This document shows, piece by piece, positions 1 through 7,708 of a stretch of DNA of 26,853 nt (position 1 is the stretch's first letter; each line of letters begins with the position of its first letter). A program made the position numbers and the translations under genes. Source of the DNA: JBDRNO01 sp043811005 (lineage in GTDB: Bacteria; Bacteroidota; Bacteroidia; NORP154); NCBI GenBank assembly GCA_043811005.1, contig JBDRNO010000091.1:1-26853 (forward strand), in the 5' to 3' direction. The notes beneath the pieces were generated by a model. The model was not told the DNA's origin. It did not search any database and saw nothing but the letters and a program-made list of their open reading frames with translations.

Positions 1-586
1 TCCATGCTTCATCATTTTCATAATTAAAACCAAACCTGTCCCATTGCGGATATATCCCTGTATCCATATTTACACGAATGACCAACTTTGGAGTCTTTTT
101 CAGAATTTCAGCAAGCTCGATTATCATATATAATTCGTCAAAATGATCAACATGAATTAACGAACCGTTTTTAATAGCTCTTCCCAAATCTTCTTTACTT
201 TTATCCGGTCCGTTGAATATTATATGTTTTCCTTCAACTCCGTTTGCAATTGCTTTATCATATTCAAAACCGGAAACTACCTCTGCCCAGGAACCCAGGT
301 TATGGTATATTTTACATATTGCATCAAGATAATTTGTTTTATAAGACCACGCAAACTGGAACTTGGGATATCGTGTTGTGAAAGCTCTTTTAGCTTCGTT
401 GTATGTTTCTCTTATTGTTTTTTCAGAAATTGCAAAAACAGGCGAGCCATATTCGGAAATGATGTCTTTTACAGCAATCCCATCAATATGAATAATTGCC
501 TGTGTCTGACTTTTCATTCCAAATTTGTCGGGCATACCGGCATTTATCTTGTTTATTATCGGACGTTCATATCTTAATTTTTTCAT
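1..586 (-). CDS. PLP-dependent decarboxylase, DAP/ornithine decarboxylase family (partial, 3' end off the window)
   Basis: The first 195 residues of a fold-III PLP decarboxylase are visible, starting at ATG 584-586; the C-terminal half lies beyond the left edge. The motif FAWSYKTNYLDAI (about residues 78-90) corresponds to the YALKAN-type strand of diaminopimelate decarboxylases, so Lys83 is the likely PLP Schiff-base lysine. It is followed by the barrel segments WAEVVSGFEYDKAI and KHIIFNGPDKSKEDL, typical of LysA-like enzymes. The family decarboxylates diaminopimelate, ornithine, arginine, carboxynorspermidine or carrier-bound glutamate; the visible part does not decide which. It is the third gene of a minus-strand cluster behind a PqqD-like and an ATP-grasp gene, about 140 bp downstream of the latter. 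This context argues for a specialised ligase/decarboxylase pathway rather than housekeeping lysine synthesis, but that is inference. Confidence 0.85.
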   Translation of the reverse strand, partial: MKKLRYERPIINKINAGMPDKFGMKSQTQAIIHIDGIAVKDIISEYGSPVFAISEKTIRETYNEAKRAFTTRYPKFQFAWSYKTNYLDAICKIYHNLGSWAEVVSGFEYDKAIANGVEGKHIIFNGPDKSKEDLGRAIKNGSLIHVDHFDELYMIIELAEILKKTPKLVIRVNMDTGIYPQWDRFGFNYENDEAW

Positions 587-640
587 CGTTTCAATTTTAA
601 TAACTTAAAAGTCAAGTTTTGACAAATTTTAGTAAAATAT

Positions 641-706
641 TTATCTTGAATATATTAATCCTTTTCTGGTTGTGCCTGCCCAGTTGTATGTCGGGGGTTC
701 GCCCAT
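641..706 (-). CDS. Possible 21-residue peptide between ATP-grasp and decarboxylase genes
   Basis: An ATG at 704-706 opens a 21-codon frame ending at TAA 641-643, beginning MGEPPTYNWAGTT and ending RKGLIYSR. It lies in the 140-bp gap between the ATP-grasp and decarboxylase genes, on the same strand. The stretch is noticeably richer in G and C than its surroundings. The position next to a PqqD-like gene suggests a possible peptide substrate, but there is no recognisable leader and no homology evidence. The same DNA could instead be a dispersed intergenic repeat. Low confidence. Confidence 0.15.
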   Translation of the reverse strand: MGEPPTYNWAGTTRKGLIYSR

Positions 707-725
707 GTTATGGTTATACGCTTAT

Positions 726-1775
726 TTACAATTCACCATTAATTGATAATTTTTCGAATTGAGAAATGTCACCAATTAAATCATAAGAATATCGGATAAA
801 CATTTTTCCTGTTTCATAAGTATTAAATGGCTTTACTTTTATGCTCATTGCTAATTTCACAAGCGCTTCGGGTATATTTTGTCCGGCAGCAACTGCAAGA
901 TAAACCCATGCAGGGATTCGCGGATTAATTTCAACTATATAATATTCGTTATTTTTTGTTTTTATTATCTCTAATTCCATTCCGCCCTTCCATTTTGTGT
1001 TTTTTATCAATTTACGGGTTAATTCCAATATTTTATTATCGTCTATGGTTATCCCCCCCCATGCTTTTCCTTTATCTGTTATGTATTGTTTTCGCATTGG
1101 AACCGCCCCAATAGTATTCCCCTTTCCATCACCTAAAGCCACAACATTAACCTCTGTTCCTTTTACAAATTCCTGGATAACGATTGGCACACCCCATTTT
1201 GCTGAAATTGTATTAAAATAGCTAATTACCTGTTCATTGTTGTTGGCTACATAAGCATCGTAAAATTTGCCTTTTACCAATAAGGGATAAATAAAATCAT
1301 CTTTCAATTGTTGAATATCCCTAATGCTTATAATAGTTTTACTAAAAGGAACATTAATGTTGTATTTTTTTCCAAATTCAGGAAGATTGGCTTTATGGCG
1401 TTCTTCAAACTCTTCAAGACAGGGCAAGAAGGTTTTTATTCCCATATCTTCCAACTTCTTTTCCGACTTCATAAACGTATAAAGCTCTGAATCGAAGTTT
1501 GGAATTAACATATCAATATTTTCCTTAGCATTGATGTATGCAATACGCTGCATTAAAGCATCCGAACCCGTTGACGGATATGGAATTTGATATACTTTAT
1601 CTGTAATATCAGGCATATAAATTCCGGGCTCAAGATTTTCATAAGCCAGCCCTATTATTCTTACATCAAAGCTTTTTGACTCCCTAATGCTTCTGATAAC
1701 AGGCACACCAGGACCCGGATTGTCAGTGTTATTAAGTCCTGTAACTGCAATTGTAAGTTTAGTTTTCGTTGTCAT
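726..1775 (-). CDS. ATP-grasp domain ligase (carbamoyl-phosphate-synthase-like)
   Basis: This is a 349-residue ATP-grasp enzyme, which would activate a carboxylate with ATP and join it to an amine, thiol or other nucleophile. The order is an N-terminal pre-ATP-grasp domain beginning with a Gly-rich strand (TIAVTGLNNTDNPGPG), an ATP-binding lysine region (YPLLVKGK, 163-170), a hinge strand (VIQEFVKG, 199-206), and metal-binding acidic positions in GGMELEII (about 264-271) and YIVEINPR (279-286; Glu282 and Asn284). The start at ATG 1773-1775 is chosen; an in-frame TTG two codons upstream is possible. The gene overlaps the upstream PqqD-like gene by 17 bp, implying coupled translation. A run of eight G in the coding strand (1053-1060) encodes part of the AWGGITI segment. 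The substrate cannot be read from the sequence. Confidence 0.85.
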   Translation of the reverse strand: MTTKTKLTIAVTGLNNTDNPGPGVPVIRSIRESKSFDVRIIGLAYENLEPGIYMPDITDKVYQIPYPSTGSDALMQRIAYINAKENIDMLIPNFDSELYTFMKSEKKLEDMGIKTFLPCLEEFEERHKANLPEFGKKYNINVPFSKTIISIRDIQQLKDDFIYPLLVKGKFYDAYVANNNEQVISYFNTISAKWGVPIVIQEFVKGTEVNVVALGDGKGNTIGAVPMRKQYITDKGKAWGGITIDDNKILELTRKLIKNTKWKGGMELEIIKTKNNEYYIVEINPRIPAWVYLAVAAGQNIPEALVKLAMSIKVKPFNTYETGKMFIRYSYDLIGDISQFEKLSINGEL

Positions 1776-2013
1776 TTTCAAATAAGCTGAATTGATTTAA
1801 CATACTGATAAAATCAGAAAAATTTTTTTCAAATGTAATCGCATCAACATCATATTTGCCAAGAATGAATGATTGAATTTCATCCTTTTGTTTACCATCC
1901 TTTATCATTGATAACATTTCAGTTGCTATCGGATTTAGCGAAAATGAATCACCTGTATTAGGGTTAAAAATAAACCCGGTTTCACTGATTGCAATATTTT
2001 TTTTCAGCTTCAT
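1759..2013 (-). CDS. PqqD-family small protein (stand-alone RRE-like domain)
   Basis: This 84-residue protein has the PqqD layout: an N-terminal beta hairpin (KKNIAISETGFIFNPNTGDS), the phrase SLNPIATEML in which a residue set normally reads as a helix start, then helices ending in DFISMLNQFSLF. PqqD domains bind leader peptides of ribosomally made, modified peptides, and related stand-alone proteins sit beside kinase, ATP-grasp or radical-SAM genes. No radical-SAM gene is visible here. I chose ATG 2011-2013 because MKLKKNIAIS is the usual beginning of such proteins; an upstream in-frame ATG at 2071-2073 would add 20 residues that do not resemble the family. The 3' end overlaps the ATP-grasp gene, so the two are probably translationally coupled and functionally linked. 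Confidence 0.75.
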   Translation of the reverse strand: MKLKKNIAISETGFIFNPNTGDSFSLNPIATEMLSMIKDGKQKDEIQSFILGKYDVDAITFEKNFSDFISMLNQFSLFENDNEN

Positions 2014-2178
2014 GATACATTGTTTTAAACGATAATTCTTTTTAAGCACATAAGTTGGACAAGCCAAAACCATAGAGGTTTAATGATTAAAATTACGCGA
2101 ATCCTTGCTGTATCGTAATTCCAGTGCCTTTTTGTGAATATTGTGGCCAAATATGGCAAAAATTTAAGATGTAACAGC

Positions 2179-3798
2179 CTAAAGATTCGAAATTATCTTG
2201 TCCTTAGGATATTTCACGGAATACATCAACCTGAACTTTTTTGTTTCGGCAGGTGATAGCTTTATGGTCCATGATAATTTACCGGTTTCCTCATTATATT
2301 TTGCATCTGATGATTCAAGGAGTTCAACGATTATCTCTTTATCGGAAGATAAGGGTACCTGGTCATCAAACACAATTTCAATAGGGTCTTTCTTTGTGTT
2401 CCTGATGGATATCTCATAAGCATAAGTTTCCTTTTTGTTTATCCCGATAAATTTCTTGCTGGTAAAATCCTTGAGCTTCTCCCTGGTAATAACAATACTT
2501 TTATCCCTGCCAAATGAGAGATCTAATGTATCATTAATATTGCGTGTATTAATATATGATTTACCAATATAAGTGCCTTCAAAATATATGCTTGCATTTC
2601 CCGGCAGCAAATTGTAATCTTCCCAGCCAGTCACTTTGGCAAGGAGAAAAGCATCCCTGTCCAGTTTAGGAGCACTGTAATAGCTGAATAATGCAGGCAG
2701 GTGGTAATTTTGAATGTCAACAGTGTGTTTTTTTCCGTCAGCCGGTATGGAGTATGGTATCCCGATCTTAAACTCAATGTTTATTTGATTTTCTGTTACC
2801 TGCGTATAGTCAGCAGATGTTTCTGCCACAGGCATCTCCTCCTCCTCCCTGGCTAATTCTTCCATATACACGCCCATAGGCGCTGCTTCTTGTCTGGGTG
2901 CTTGAGTTCGTGCCCGTGTACCCAAAATGACCGGTTGGGAATATCGCAATACCCAAGGACTCAGCAGTGGTTTTGTGCCGCTTTGTGTTGGATTAACTGT
3001 GGACAGGGTGATATTTACATTACCCCAATCAACACCTGTGTTTTGGTAAACTTTTGCTTTATAGTTGAGCTTGACCGGGCTTTTGGCATCAACAGCCCGC
3101 AAGTCATAACAAGGCGTCCAACCTGCATCATAAACAAAATAACTTAAACTGAACTTAGCCGGTGTTCTCTCTTTTGCTGAAACACCTACGATAATTTCAC
3201 TTGTAGACCTGTTCCTCTTAGCGTTAAGTGTTGTTAACTGTTTTTTGAGCTTTACAATCTCTTGATTGAGTTTTTTCTCTTCTGTTTTGGCTTTAAGTGA
3301 CATGGATTTGATATCCGTTAATCTTTTCCTGAAGAGATCAGCCACTTCTTCCAGATCCACTGCATCCACACCTACCTCTTTATTTCCAATAGATTTGTTG
3401 GCAAGAAGCATGGATTCTTCTTCACTGTAAACTTTTTGCAGGTTTTGTTGAAATTCCAACTTCATGTTTAATGATTCCAACGAATCTTCAAGAGTAATTA
3501 TCTCTTTGGGCTTTTCCTTTTCTTTCAGGTAATTTATCCTGTGTACTACTGATAAAATAGTAAAGTTGCCCTTGCCTTCTACCTGGATGCTGTTTTTATC
3601 AATATTAGGCGACAGATCATCAAAAAGCAAAAATGTTGTGCCAGTATTCAGGGTAGTATTTCCTGCACGGTTGATCTCCGCTCCATTTAAAAATACAGTT
3701 ACTTCCTTAATGGTTGATTTTACGGGGTTTTCAGTATCCGCTGGCTTAGCTGTTGCTGATAAGCTTAATGCAAGTAATAGAAGTGTTGGATATTTCAT
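2179..3798 (-). CDS. Secreted DUF4139 protein (mucoidy-inhibitor A-like family)
   Basis: The 539-residue protein starts with a signal peptide (MKYPTLLLLALSLSATAKP). An N-terminal DUF4140-type domain follows (VTVFLNGAEINRAG, about residues 33-46). A charged coiled-coil segment occupies about 135-200 (LKAKTEEKKLNQEIVKLKKQ). A DUF4139 domain then runs to the end and includes the characteristic YDAGWTPCYDLRA at about 222-234. A low-complexity acidic linker (MEELAREEEEMPVAET) interrupts the DUF4139 region around residue 310, as is common in Bacteroidota members. The protein is probably periplasmic or outer-membrane associated. Its biochemical role is not established; the name mucoidy inhibitor comes from distant relatives and should not be read as a function. 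It is transcribed on the same strand as pckA upstream, but with a 156-bp gap holding a tandem repeat. Confidence 0.85.
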   Translation of the reverse strand: MKYPTLLLLALSLSATAKPADTENPVKSTIKEVTVFLNGAEINRAGNTTLNTGTTFLLFDDLSPNIDKNSIQVEGKGNFTILSVVHRINYLKEKEKPKEIITLEDSLESLNMKLEFQQNLQKVYSEEESMLLANKSIGNKEVGVDAVDLEEVADLFRKRLTDIKSMSLKAKTEEKKLNQEIVKLKKQLTTLNAKRNRSTSEIIVGVSAKERTPAKFSLSYFVYDAGWTPCYDLRAVDAKSPVKLNYKAKVYQNTGVDWGNVNITLSTVNPTQSGTKPLLSPWVLRYSQPVILGTRARTQAPRQEAAPMGVYMEELAREEEEMPVAETSADYTQVTENQINIEFKIGIPYSIPADGKKHTVDIQNYHLPALFSYYSAPKLDRDAFLLAKVTGWEDYNLLPGNASIYFEGTYIGKSYINTRNINDTLDLSFGRDKSIVITREKLKDFTSKKFIGINKKETYAYEISIRNTKKDPIEIVFDDQVPLSSDKEIIVELLESSDAKYNEETGKLSWTIKLSPAETKKFRLMYSVKYPKDKIISNL

Positions 3799-3812
3799 GT
3801 TAATAGTAATTT

Positions 3813-3852
3813 TGTTCGATTGTTAGATTGTTCGATTGTTAAATGGTTATAT
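3813..3852. repeat. Five-unit degenerate 8-bp tandem repeat
   Basis: Five consecutive octamers read TGTTCGAT, TGTTAGAT, TGTTCGAT, TGTTAAAT and GGTTATAT, so the consensus is TGTTMGAT and the array decays at the right end. It lies 14 bp upstream of the DUF4139 gene start, in the spacer between that gene and pckA. The function is unknown. An unrelated octamer repeat occurs upstream of lpxB. Confidence 0.8.
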
Positions 3853-3954
3853 AGATTCACTACTGTTCAAACGTTATTTAAACAATAGCAACTGATTCGG
3901 ATTATCTGTCACTAAACTTTTGTAATCAATTTCCTGAAACGCATGTTGTTATAC

Positions 3955-5562
3955 TTAAATTTCAGGCCCAGCTTTCACCAAAGCTTTACCTTTATCGTTG
4001 CCGGTATATTTTTTAAAATTGTTGATAAATCTTAAAGCCAGGTCTTTTGCTTTTTTTTCCCATTCTTTTGGGTCTGAATATGTGTTTTTGGGATCGAGAA
4101 TGCCTGGATCAACTCCTGGAAGAGCAACAGGAACTTCAAGATTAAAAATCGGAACAATTTTAGTTTCAGCTTTTTCGATATCCCCATCAAGGATTGCATC
4201 AATTATGCCTCTTGTGTCTTGAATTGAGATGCGTTTTCCTGAACCATTCCAACCAGTATTTACTAAATAAGCTTCAGCCTTATACTGTTCCATTTTTTCA
4301 ACAAACTCTTTTCCGTATTTTGTTGGATGAAGCGATAAGAAGGGTAATCCGAAACAAGGAGAGAATGTGGGTATTGGTTGTGTTACACCTCTTTCAGTAC
4401 CCGCTAATTTCGCTGTAAATCCAGAAAGGAAATAATATTGTGTTTGCTCAGGAGTTAACTTTGATACTGGTGGTAATACACCAAACGCATCAGCAGAAAG
4501 GAATATCACTTTTTGGGCGTGTCCTGCTTTAGATACTGGTTTAACTATGTTATTGATGTGATAAATTGGATATGATACACGAGTGTTTGCAGTAACAGAA
4601 ACATCGTTGAAATCTATTTTACCATCTGCATCAAGAGTTACATTTTCAAGCAGAGCATCTCTTTTAATAGCACCGTAAATATCTGGCTCTGCTTCAGCAT
4701 CAAGATTAGTTGTTTTTGCATAACAACCACCTTCGAAATTGAAAATTCCATTATCATCCCATCCGTGCTCATCGTCACCAATTAGTTCCCTTTTGGGATC
4801 AGTTGAAAGGGTTGTTTTTCCGGTTCCCGAAAGACCAAAGAAAATGGCAACATCTCCATCTTTGCCTTTATTTGCAGAACAGTGCATTGAAGCCATTCCA
4901 CATAATGGCAAGTAGTAGTTCATCATAGAAAATATTCCTTTTTTCATCTCTCCACCGTACCATGTACCGCCAATTACTTGCATTGTTTCTGTTAGGTTGA
5001 ACGCAATATATACTTCCGAGTTTAATCCATGCTCCTTCCACTTTGAATTACTAGTTTTCGAACCATTCATTACAACAAAATCAGGTTCACCAAATTCAGC
5101 CAATTCTTCTTGTGTCGGGCGTACAAACATATTCGTTACAAAATGTGCCTGCCAAGCTACTTCCATGATGAAACGGATTTTAAGACGTGTGTCTTCGTTT
5201 ACACCACAGAAAGCATCAACAACAAAAAGTCTTTTCCCTGAAAGTTGGTTAGTTGTAGTTTTTTTTAGGTCATTCCAAACTACTTGTGTAATAGGTTTGT
5301 TATCATTAGGAACTTCTGGTGTTGTCCACCATATTGTATCTTTTGTAGTGTCATCTTTAACAATATATTTATCTTTTGGAGAACGACCTGTATAAATACC
5401 TGTCATAACACTTACTGCTCCTAACTCTGAAAGCCGTCCCCTTTCATAACCCTCTAATCCAGGTTTTAATTCTTCTTCATATAATTGAATATATGAAGGA
5501 TTGTAAACGATATCCAAGACATTTGTAATACCATAATCTGCTAATTTTTCTTTTGAAATCAT
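3955..5562 (-). CDS. pckA: Phosphoenolpyruvate carboxykinase (ATP)
   Basis: This 535-residue cytoplasmic enzyme converts oxaloacetate and ATP to PEP, CO2 and ADP. It is the entry step of gluconeogenesis, and in some anaerobes it runs in the carboxylating, ATP-forming direction. The family signatures are all present: TGRSPKDKYIV (58-68) for substrate binding, the P-loop GLSGTGKT (243-250), the metal/kinase-2 motif IGDDEHGWDD (261-270), and NFEGGCYAKT shortly after. The length matches bacterial ATP-type enzymes (about 530-540), and the P-loop form separates it from the GTP-type family. The start MISKEKLADYG at ATG 5560-5562 fits the family alignment. It appears monocistronic, with about 95 bp of AT-rich upstream DNA that contains a candidate promoter. 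Confidence 0.97.
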   Translation of the reverse strand: MISKEKLADYGITNVLDIVYNPSYIQLYEEELKPGLEGYERGRLSELGAVSVMTGIYTGRSPKDKYIVKDDTTKDTIWWTTPEVPNDNKPITQVVWNDLKKTTTNQLSGKRLFVVDAFCGVNEDTRLKIRFIMEVAWQAHFVTNMFVRPTQEELAEFGEPDFVVMNGSKTSNSKWKEHGLNSEVYIAFNLTETMQVIGGTWYGGEMKKGIFSMMNYYLPLCGMASMHCSANKGKDGDVAIFFGLSGTGKTTLSTDPKRELIGDDEHGWDDNGIFNFEGGCYAKTTNLDAEAEPDIYGAIKRDALLENVTLDADGKIDFNDVSVTANTRVSYPIYHINNIVKPVSKAGHAQKVIFLSADAFGVLPPVSKLTPEQTQYYFLSGFTAKLAGTERGVTQPIPTFSPCFGLPFLSLHPTKYGKEFVEKMEQYKAEAYLVNTGWNGSGKRISIQDTRGIIDAILDGDIEKAETKIVPIFNLEVPVALPGVDPGILDPKNTYSDPKEWEKKAKDLALRFINNFKKYTGNDKGKALVKAGPEI

Positions 5563-5614
5563 AGGTATAAAGTTATTTATTAAATTGTTTGTTAATACCT
5601 TCCGATTGAATTAT

Positions 5615-5646
5615 CAAGATTAACTTTACAAGTACTCAATAAACAA
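5615..5646 (-). promoter_or_regulatory. Candidate Bacteroidota-type promoter for pckA
   Basis: On the minus strand TAATCTTG (5615-5622) differs by one base from the Bacteroidota -7 consensus TAnnTTTG. A TTG (5644-5646) lies 21 bp upstream, a permitted distance for the -33 element. The -7 element sits about 53 bp upstream of the pckA start codon. This is a match by eye only. Confidence 0.3.
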
Positions 5647-5657
5647 TAATCAATTAT

Positions 5658-6419
5658 TTATCTGCTCCTCAACTTCATAAGCAACCTCAATATTTCAATA
5701 TACAACCAGACAAGAGTAACCATAAGACCGAAGGCAGCATACCATTCCATATATTTAGGAGCGCCATGTTCGGCACCGCATTCAATAAAGTCAAAATCCA
5801 GTACTAGGTTAAGCGCTGCTATTATTACTACAAAAACACTGAAACCAATTCCGATGAGTCCGTTTTCATGTATATAAGGTATGCCTGTGCCAAAAAAGCT
5901 GAGTATCCAGGTCATCATATAAATCAGGAATATGCCCCCTGTTGCCGCGGCTACTCCCATCTTGAAGTTTTCCGTAGCTTTAATAAGACCGGATTTATAG
6001 GCAAACAACAGGGAAAAAAGCGTTCCAAACGTTAAGGCAACTGCCTGTAAAACGATACCAGGGTACATGCTTTCAACAAAAGCAGATAAGCCACCCAAAG
6101 CCAATCCTTCCAGTACAGCATATATTGGAGTAGTAATATACGACCACTTTCTATTAAAAACAGTGACAAGAGCTACAATAAATCCGCCAATAAAGCCTAC
6201 GATCATCCATGGCTGAACTACTGCAAAATCCCCTATTCCATAAGCATCAACGGTTGAAAAATACATCTTCCATGTGTACATAGCGCCACCTATCAGGATA
6301 AACAGCGAAAGAAATGTCTTATTGACCGTTCCCTGTATGGTCATTCTCTTTTCTGCTTCTGCAACTTGTTCAAAAGTGGCAAAAGTTTTTTTACTAAGTG
6401 CGGGATTAGCTGTTCTCAA
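5658..6419 (-). CDS. Bax inhibitor-1/YccA family membrane protein
   Basis: This is a 253-residue polytopic inner-membrane protein. After a soluble N-terminus containing the family phrase TANPALSKKTF there are about seven hydrophobic segments, ending in WYAAFGLMVTLVWLYIEILRLL. Together these match the BI-1/YccA family of Bacteroidota (DUF4241-free, 230-250 residues). BI-1 proteins are pH-sensitive calcium-leak channels where studied (BsYetJ); the physiological role here is unknown. No ATG is available upstream of the conserved NPALS phrase: the frame reads TAA ATT TTG AGA ACA, so translation must start at TTG 6417-6419 or at the ATT before it. The next in-frame ATG (residue 26) would delete the conserved N-terminus. 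The gene is transcribed divergently from surE across a 126-bp spacer. Confidence 0.9.
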   Translation of the reverse strand: MRTANPALSKKTFATFEQVAEAEKRMTIQGTVNKTFLSLFILIGGAMYTWKMYFSTVDAYGIGDFAVVQPWMIVGFIGGFIVALVTVFNRKWSYITTPIYAVLEGLALGGLSAFVESMYPGIVLQAVALTFGTLFSLLFAYKSGLIKATENFKMGVAAATGGIFLIYMMTWILSFFGTGIPYIHENGLIGIGFSVFVVIIAALNLVLDFDFIECGAEHGAPKYMEWYAAFGLMVTLVWLYIEILRLLMKLRSR

Positions 6420-6508
6420 AATTTATAGTATCGAATTTTTAAAAAATATTAATTTGCAAAGCTATGTTCTTTATTACAAATTTAACATAAGGTTCATTAG
6501 TAATTTAA

Positions 6509-6516
6509 TACTTTTG
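6509..6516 (+). promoter_or_regulatory. Candidate -7 element upstream of surE
   Basis: TACTTTTG matches the Bacteroidota -7 consensus TAnnTTTG exactly and lies 29 bp before the surE ATG, in the divergent spacer. No clear TTTG -33 element is visible at the expected distance, so this is only a candidate. Confidence 0.35.
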
Positions 6517-6545
6517 TTCATTATTTTTATTAATATAATTATTTT

Positions 6546-7322
6546 ATGATTAAATCAAACAAGCCAGTTATATTAGTAACCAACGATGACGGGATCACCT
6601 TTCCCGGAATAAGAGCATTGATTGAAGTGATGAGAATGCTTGGAGAAGTAGTTGTCGTTGCTCCTGACAAGCCACATTCCGGAACAGGGCACGCTATAAC
6701 CGTTAAAAAACCTTTGCGTCTCAATAAAGTCAATATTGACGGAGAACCTGCTGAATACAGTTGTTCGGGCACTCCGGTAGATTGTGTGAAGTTAGCGGTA
6801 AATAAGGTTTTACACCGTAAACCCGATCTGTGTGTTTCAGGTATCAATCACGGTTCAAATTCGTCTATCAACGTGATATATTCAGGTACTATGTCAGCGG
6901 CCCTTGAAGGAGCCATTGAAGGAATACCTTCCTTTGGTATCTCATTATGCAACACTTCTATTGATGCAGATCTTAGTGTTGCAAAAAAATACGCAAAAAT
7001 CGTTGCTGAGAATGTCTTAAAGTATGGATTGCCCAAAGGTTCCTGTTTAAATGTTAATATCCCGCCTATTGAAGAAAAAAATATTAAAGGGGTAAAAATA
7101 TGCAGGCAGGCAAATGCTAACTGGGAAGAAGATTTTGATGAAAGAAATGACCCGAATGGGGAAAAATATTACTGGCTCACAGGTGTCTTTAAAAATTATG
7201 ACGATGGTGATGATACGGATGAATGGGCTTTAACAAATAATTATATTTCTATTGTCCCGGTTCAGTTTGATTTTACAGCACACCATGCTATACCCTTTAT
7301 TAATAGCTGGGAATTTGAATGA
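6546..7322 (+). CDS. surE: 5'/3'-nucleotidase SurE
   Basis: SurE (258 residues) is a metal-dependent cytoplasmic phosphatase acting on nucleoside 5'- and 3'-monophosphates and in some species on short polyphosphate or exopolyphosphate. The N-terminal LVTNDDGITFPGI carries the metal ligands (Asp14, Asp15). The other expected ligands are Ser45 in PHSGTGHA and Asn101 in SGINHGSN. The sequence ends PVQFDFTAHHAIPFINSWEFE, which is typical of the family. The start ATG follows a long AT-rich leader with no Shine-Dalgarno. It heads a plus-strand group with a small membrane protein and lpxB, a neighbourhood that recurs in Bacteroidota. A palindrome directly follows the stop codon. Confidence 0.96.
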   Translation: MIKSNKPVILVTNDDGITFPGIRALIEVMRMLGEVVVVAPDKPHSGTGHAITVKKPLRLNKVNIDGEPAEYSCSGTPVDCVKLAVNKVLHRKPDLCVSGINHGSNSSINVIYSGTMSAALEGAIEGIPSFGISLCNTSIDADLSVAKKYAKIVAENVLKYGLPKGSCLNVNIPPIEEKNIKGVKICRQANANWEEDFDERNDPNGEKYYWLTGVFKNYDDGDDTDEWALTNNYISIVPVQFDFTAHHAIPFINSWEFE

Positions 7323-7325
7323 TAA

Positions 7326-7341
7326 AAAACCCTGAGGGTTT
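7326..7341. repeat. Palindromic repeat AAACCCTGAGGGTTT after surE
   Basis: AAAACCCTGAGGGTTT lies 3 bp after the surE stop codon and 8 bp before the next gene. Positions 7327-7341 form a palindrome around the central G. The same 16 bases recur exactly at 22711-22726, inside the coding sequence of the large surface protein, so this is a dispersed element and not simply a terminator. No T-run follows it. Confidence 0.7.
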
Positions 7342-7349
7342 AACGAATA

Positions 7350-7643
7350 ATGAAAATAAGATTAAACTCTATATATGCTGGTCTGATAATCGGGATAATT
7401 GCCCCTGTTATAATAATGTTATGTTATTGGCAGATGAATTTTGGTTATATGACATATGGTAAATTTATTAATTTCTTAATATCAGGAAGGGTCTATACAC
7501 ATTTTATAAGCATCTGTGTTGTTATTGACCTTGCAGCGTTTTTTATTTCTATCTGGCGCAACCTGAATTATTCAGCCAGAGGAGTGCTGATTGCCACATT
7601 TATTTATGTATTGTTGGTCGTGTATCTTAGGTTCTTCACATAA
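7350..7643 (+). CDS. Small membrane protein of unknown function between surE and lpxB
   Basis: The 97-residue product is strongly hydrophobic, with three predicted membrane helices at about residues 8-25, 51-67 and 78-95. The linker YMTYGKFINFLISGRVYTHF lies between the first two. No catalytic motif is visible and I do not recognise a characterised family. It starts 27 bp after the surE stop, just past the palindromic repeat, and is probably co-transcribed with surE. Uncharacterised membrane proteins of this size are often found between surE and lpxB in Bacteroidota, which suggests a cell-envelope role, but this is inference from position only. Confidence 0.75.
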   Translation: MKIRLNSIYAGLIIGIIAPVIIMLCYWQMNFGYMTYGKFINFLISGRVYTHFISICVVIDLAAFFISIWRNLNYSARGVLIATFIYVLLVVYLRFFT

Positions 7644-7708
7644 CTAGTACTTTGGCAGGTAATAAGGAAATAGGGAAATAGAGGATATAGTGAATTTAAA
7701 ATACAACC

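Noticed and set aside
2071..2073. Upstream ATG as the start of the PqqD-like gene
   Set aside because: It would add 20 residues unlike the family; ATG 2011-2013 gives the usual MKLKKNIAIS beginning. It is possible but less likely.
2080..2178. Precursor peptide gene upstream of the PqqD-like gene
   Set aside because: No ATG-initiated frame on the minus strand was found in this spacer.
4997..5395. Open frame of 132 codons on the plus strand opposite pckA
   Set aside because: It is fully antisense to the conserved N-terminal part of pckA and resembles no protein; it reflects the codon use of the real gene.
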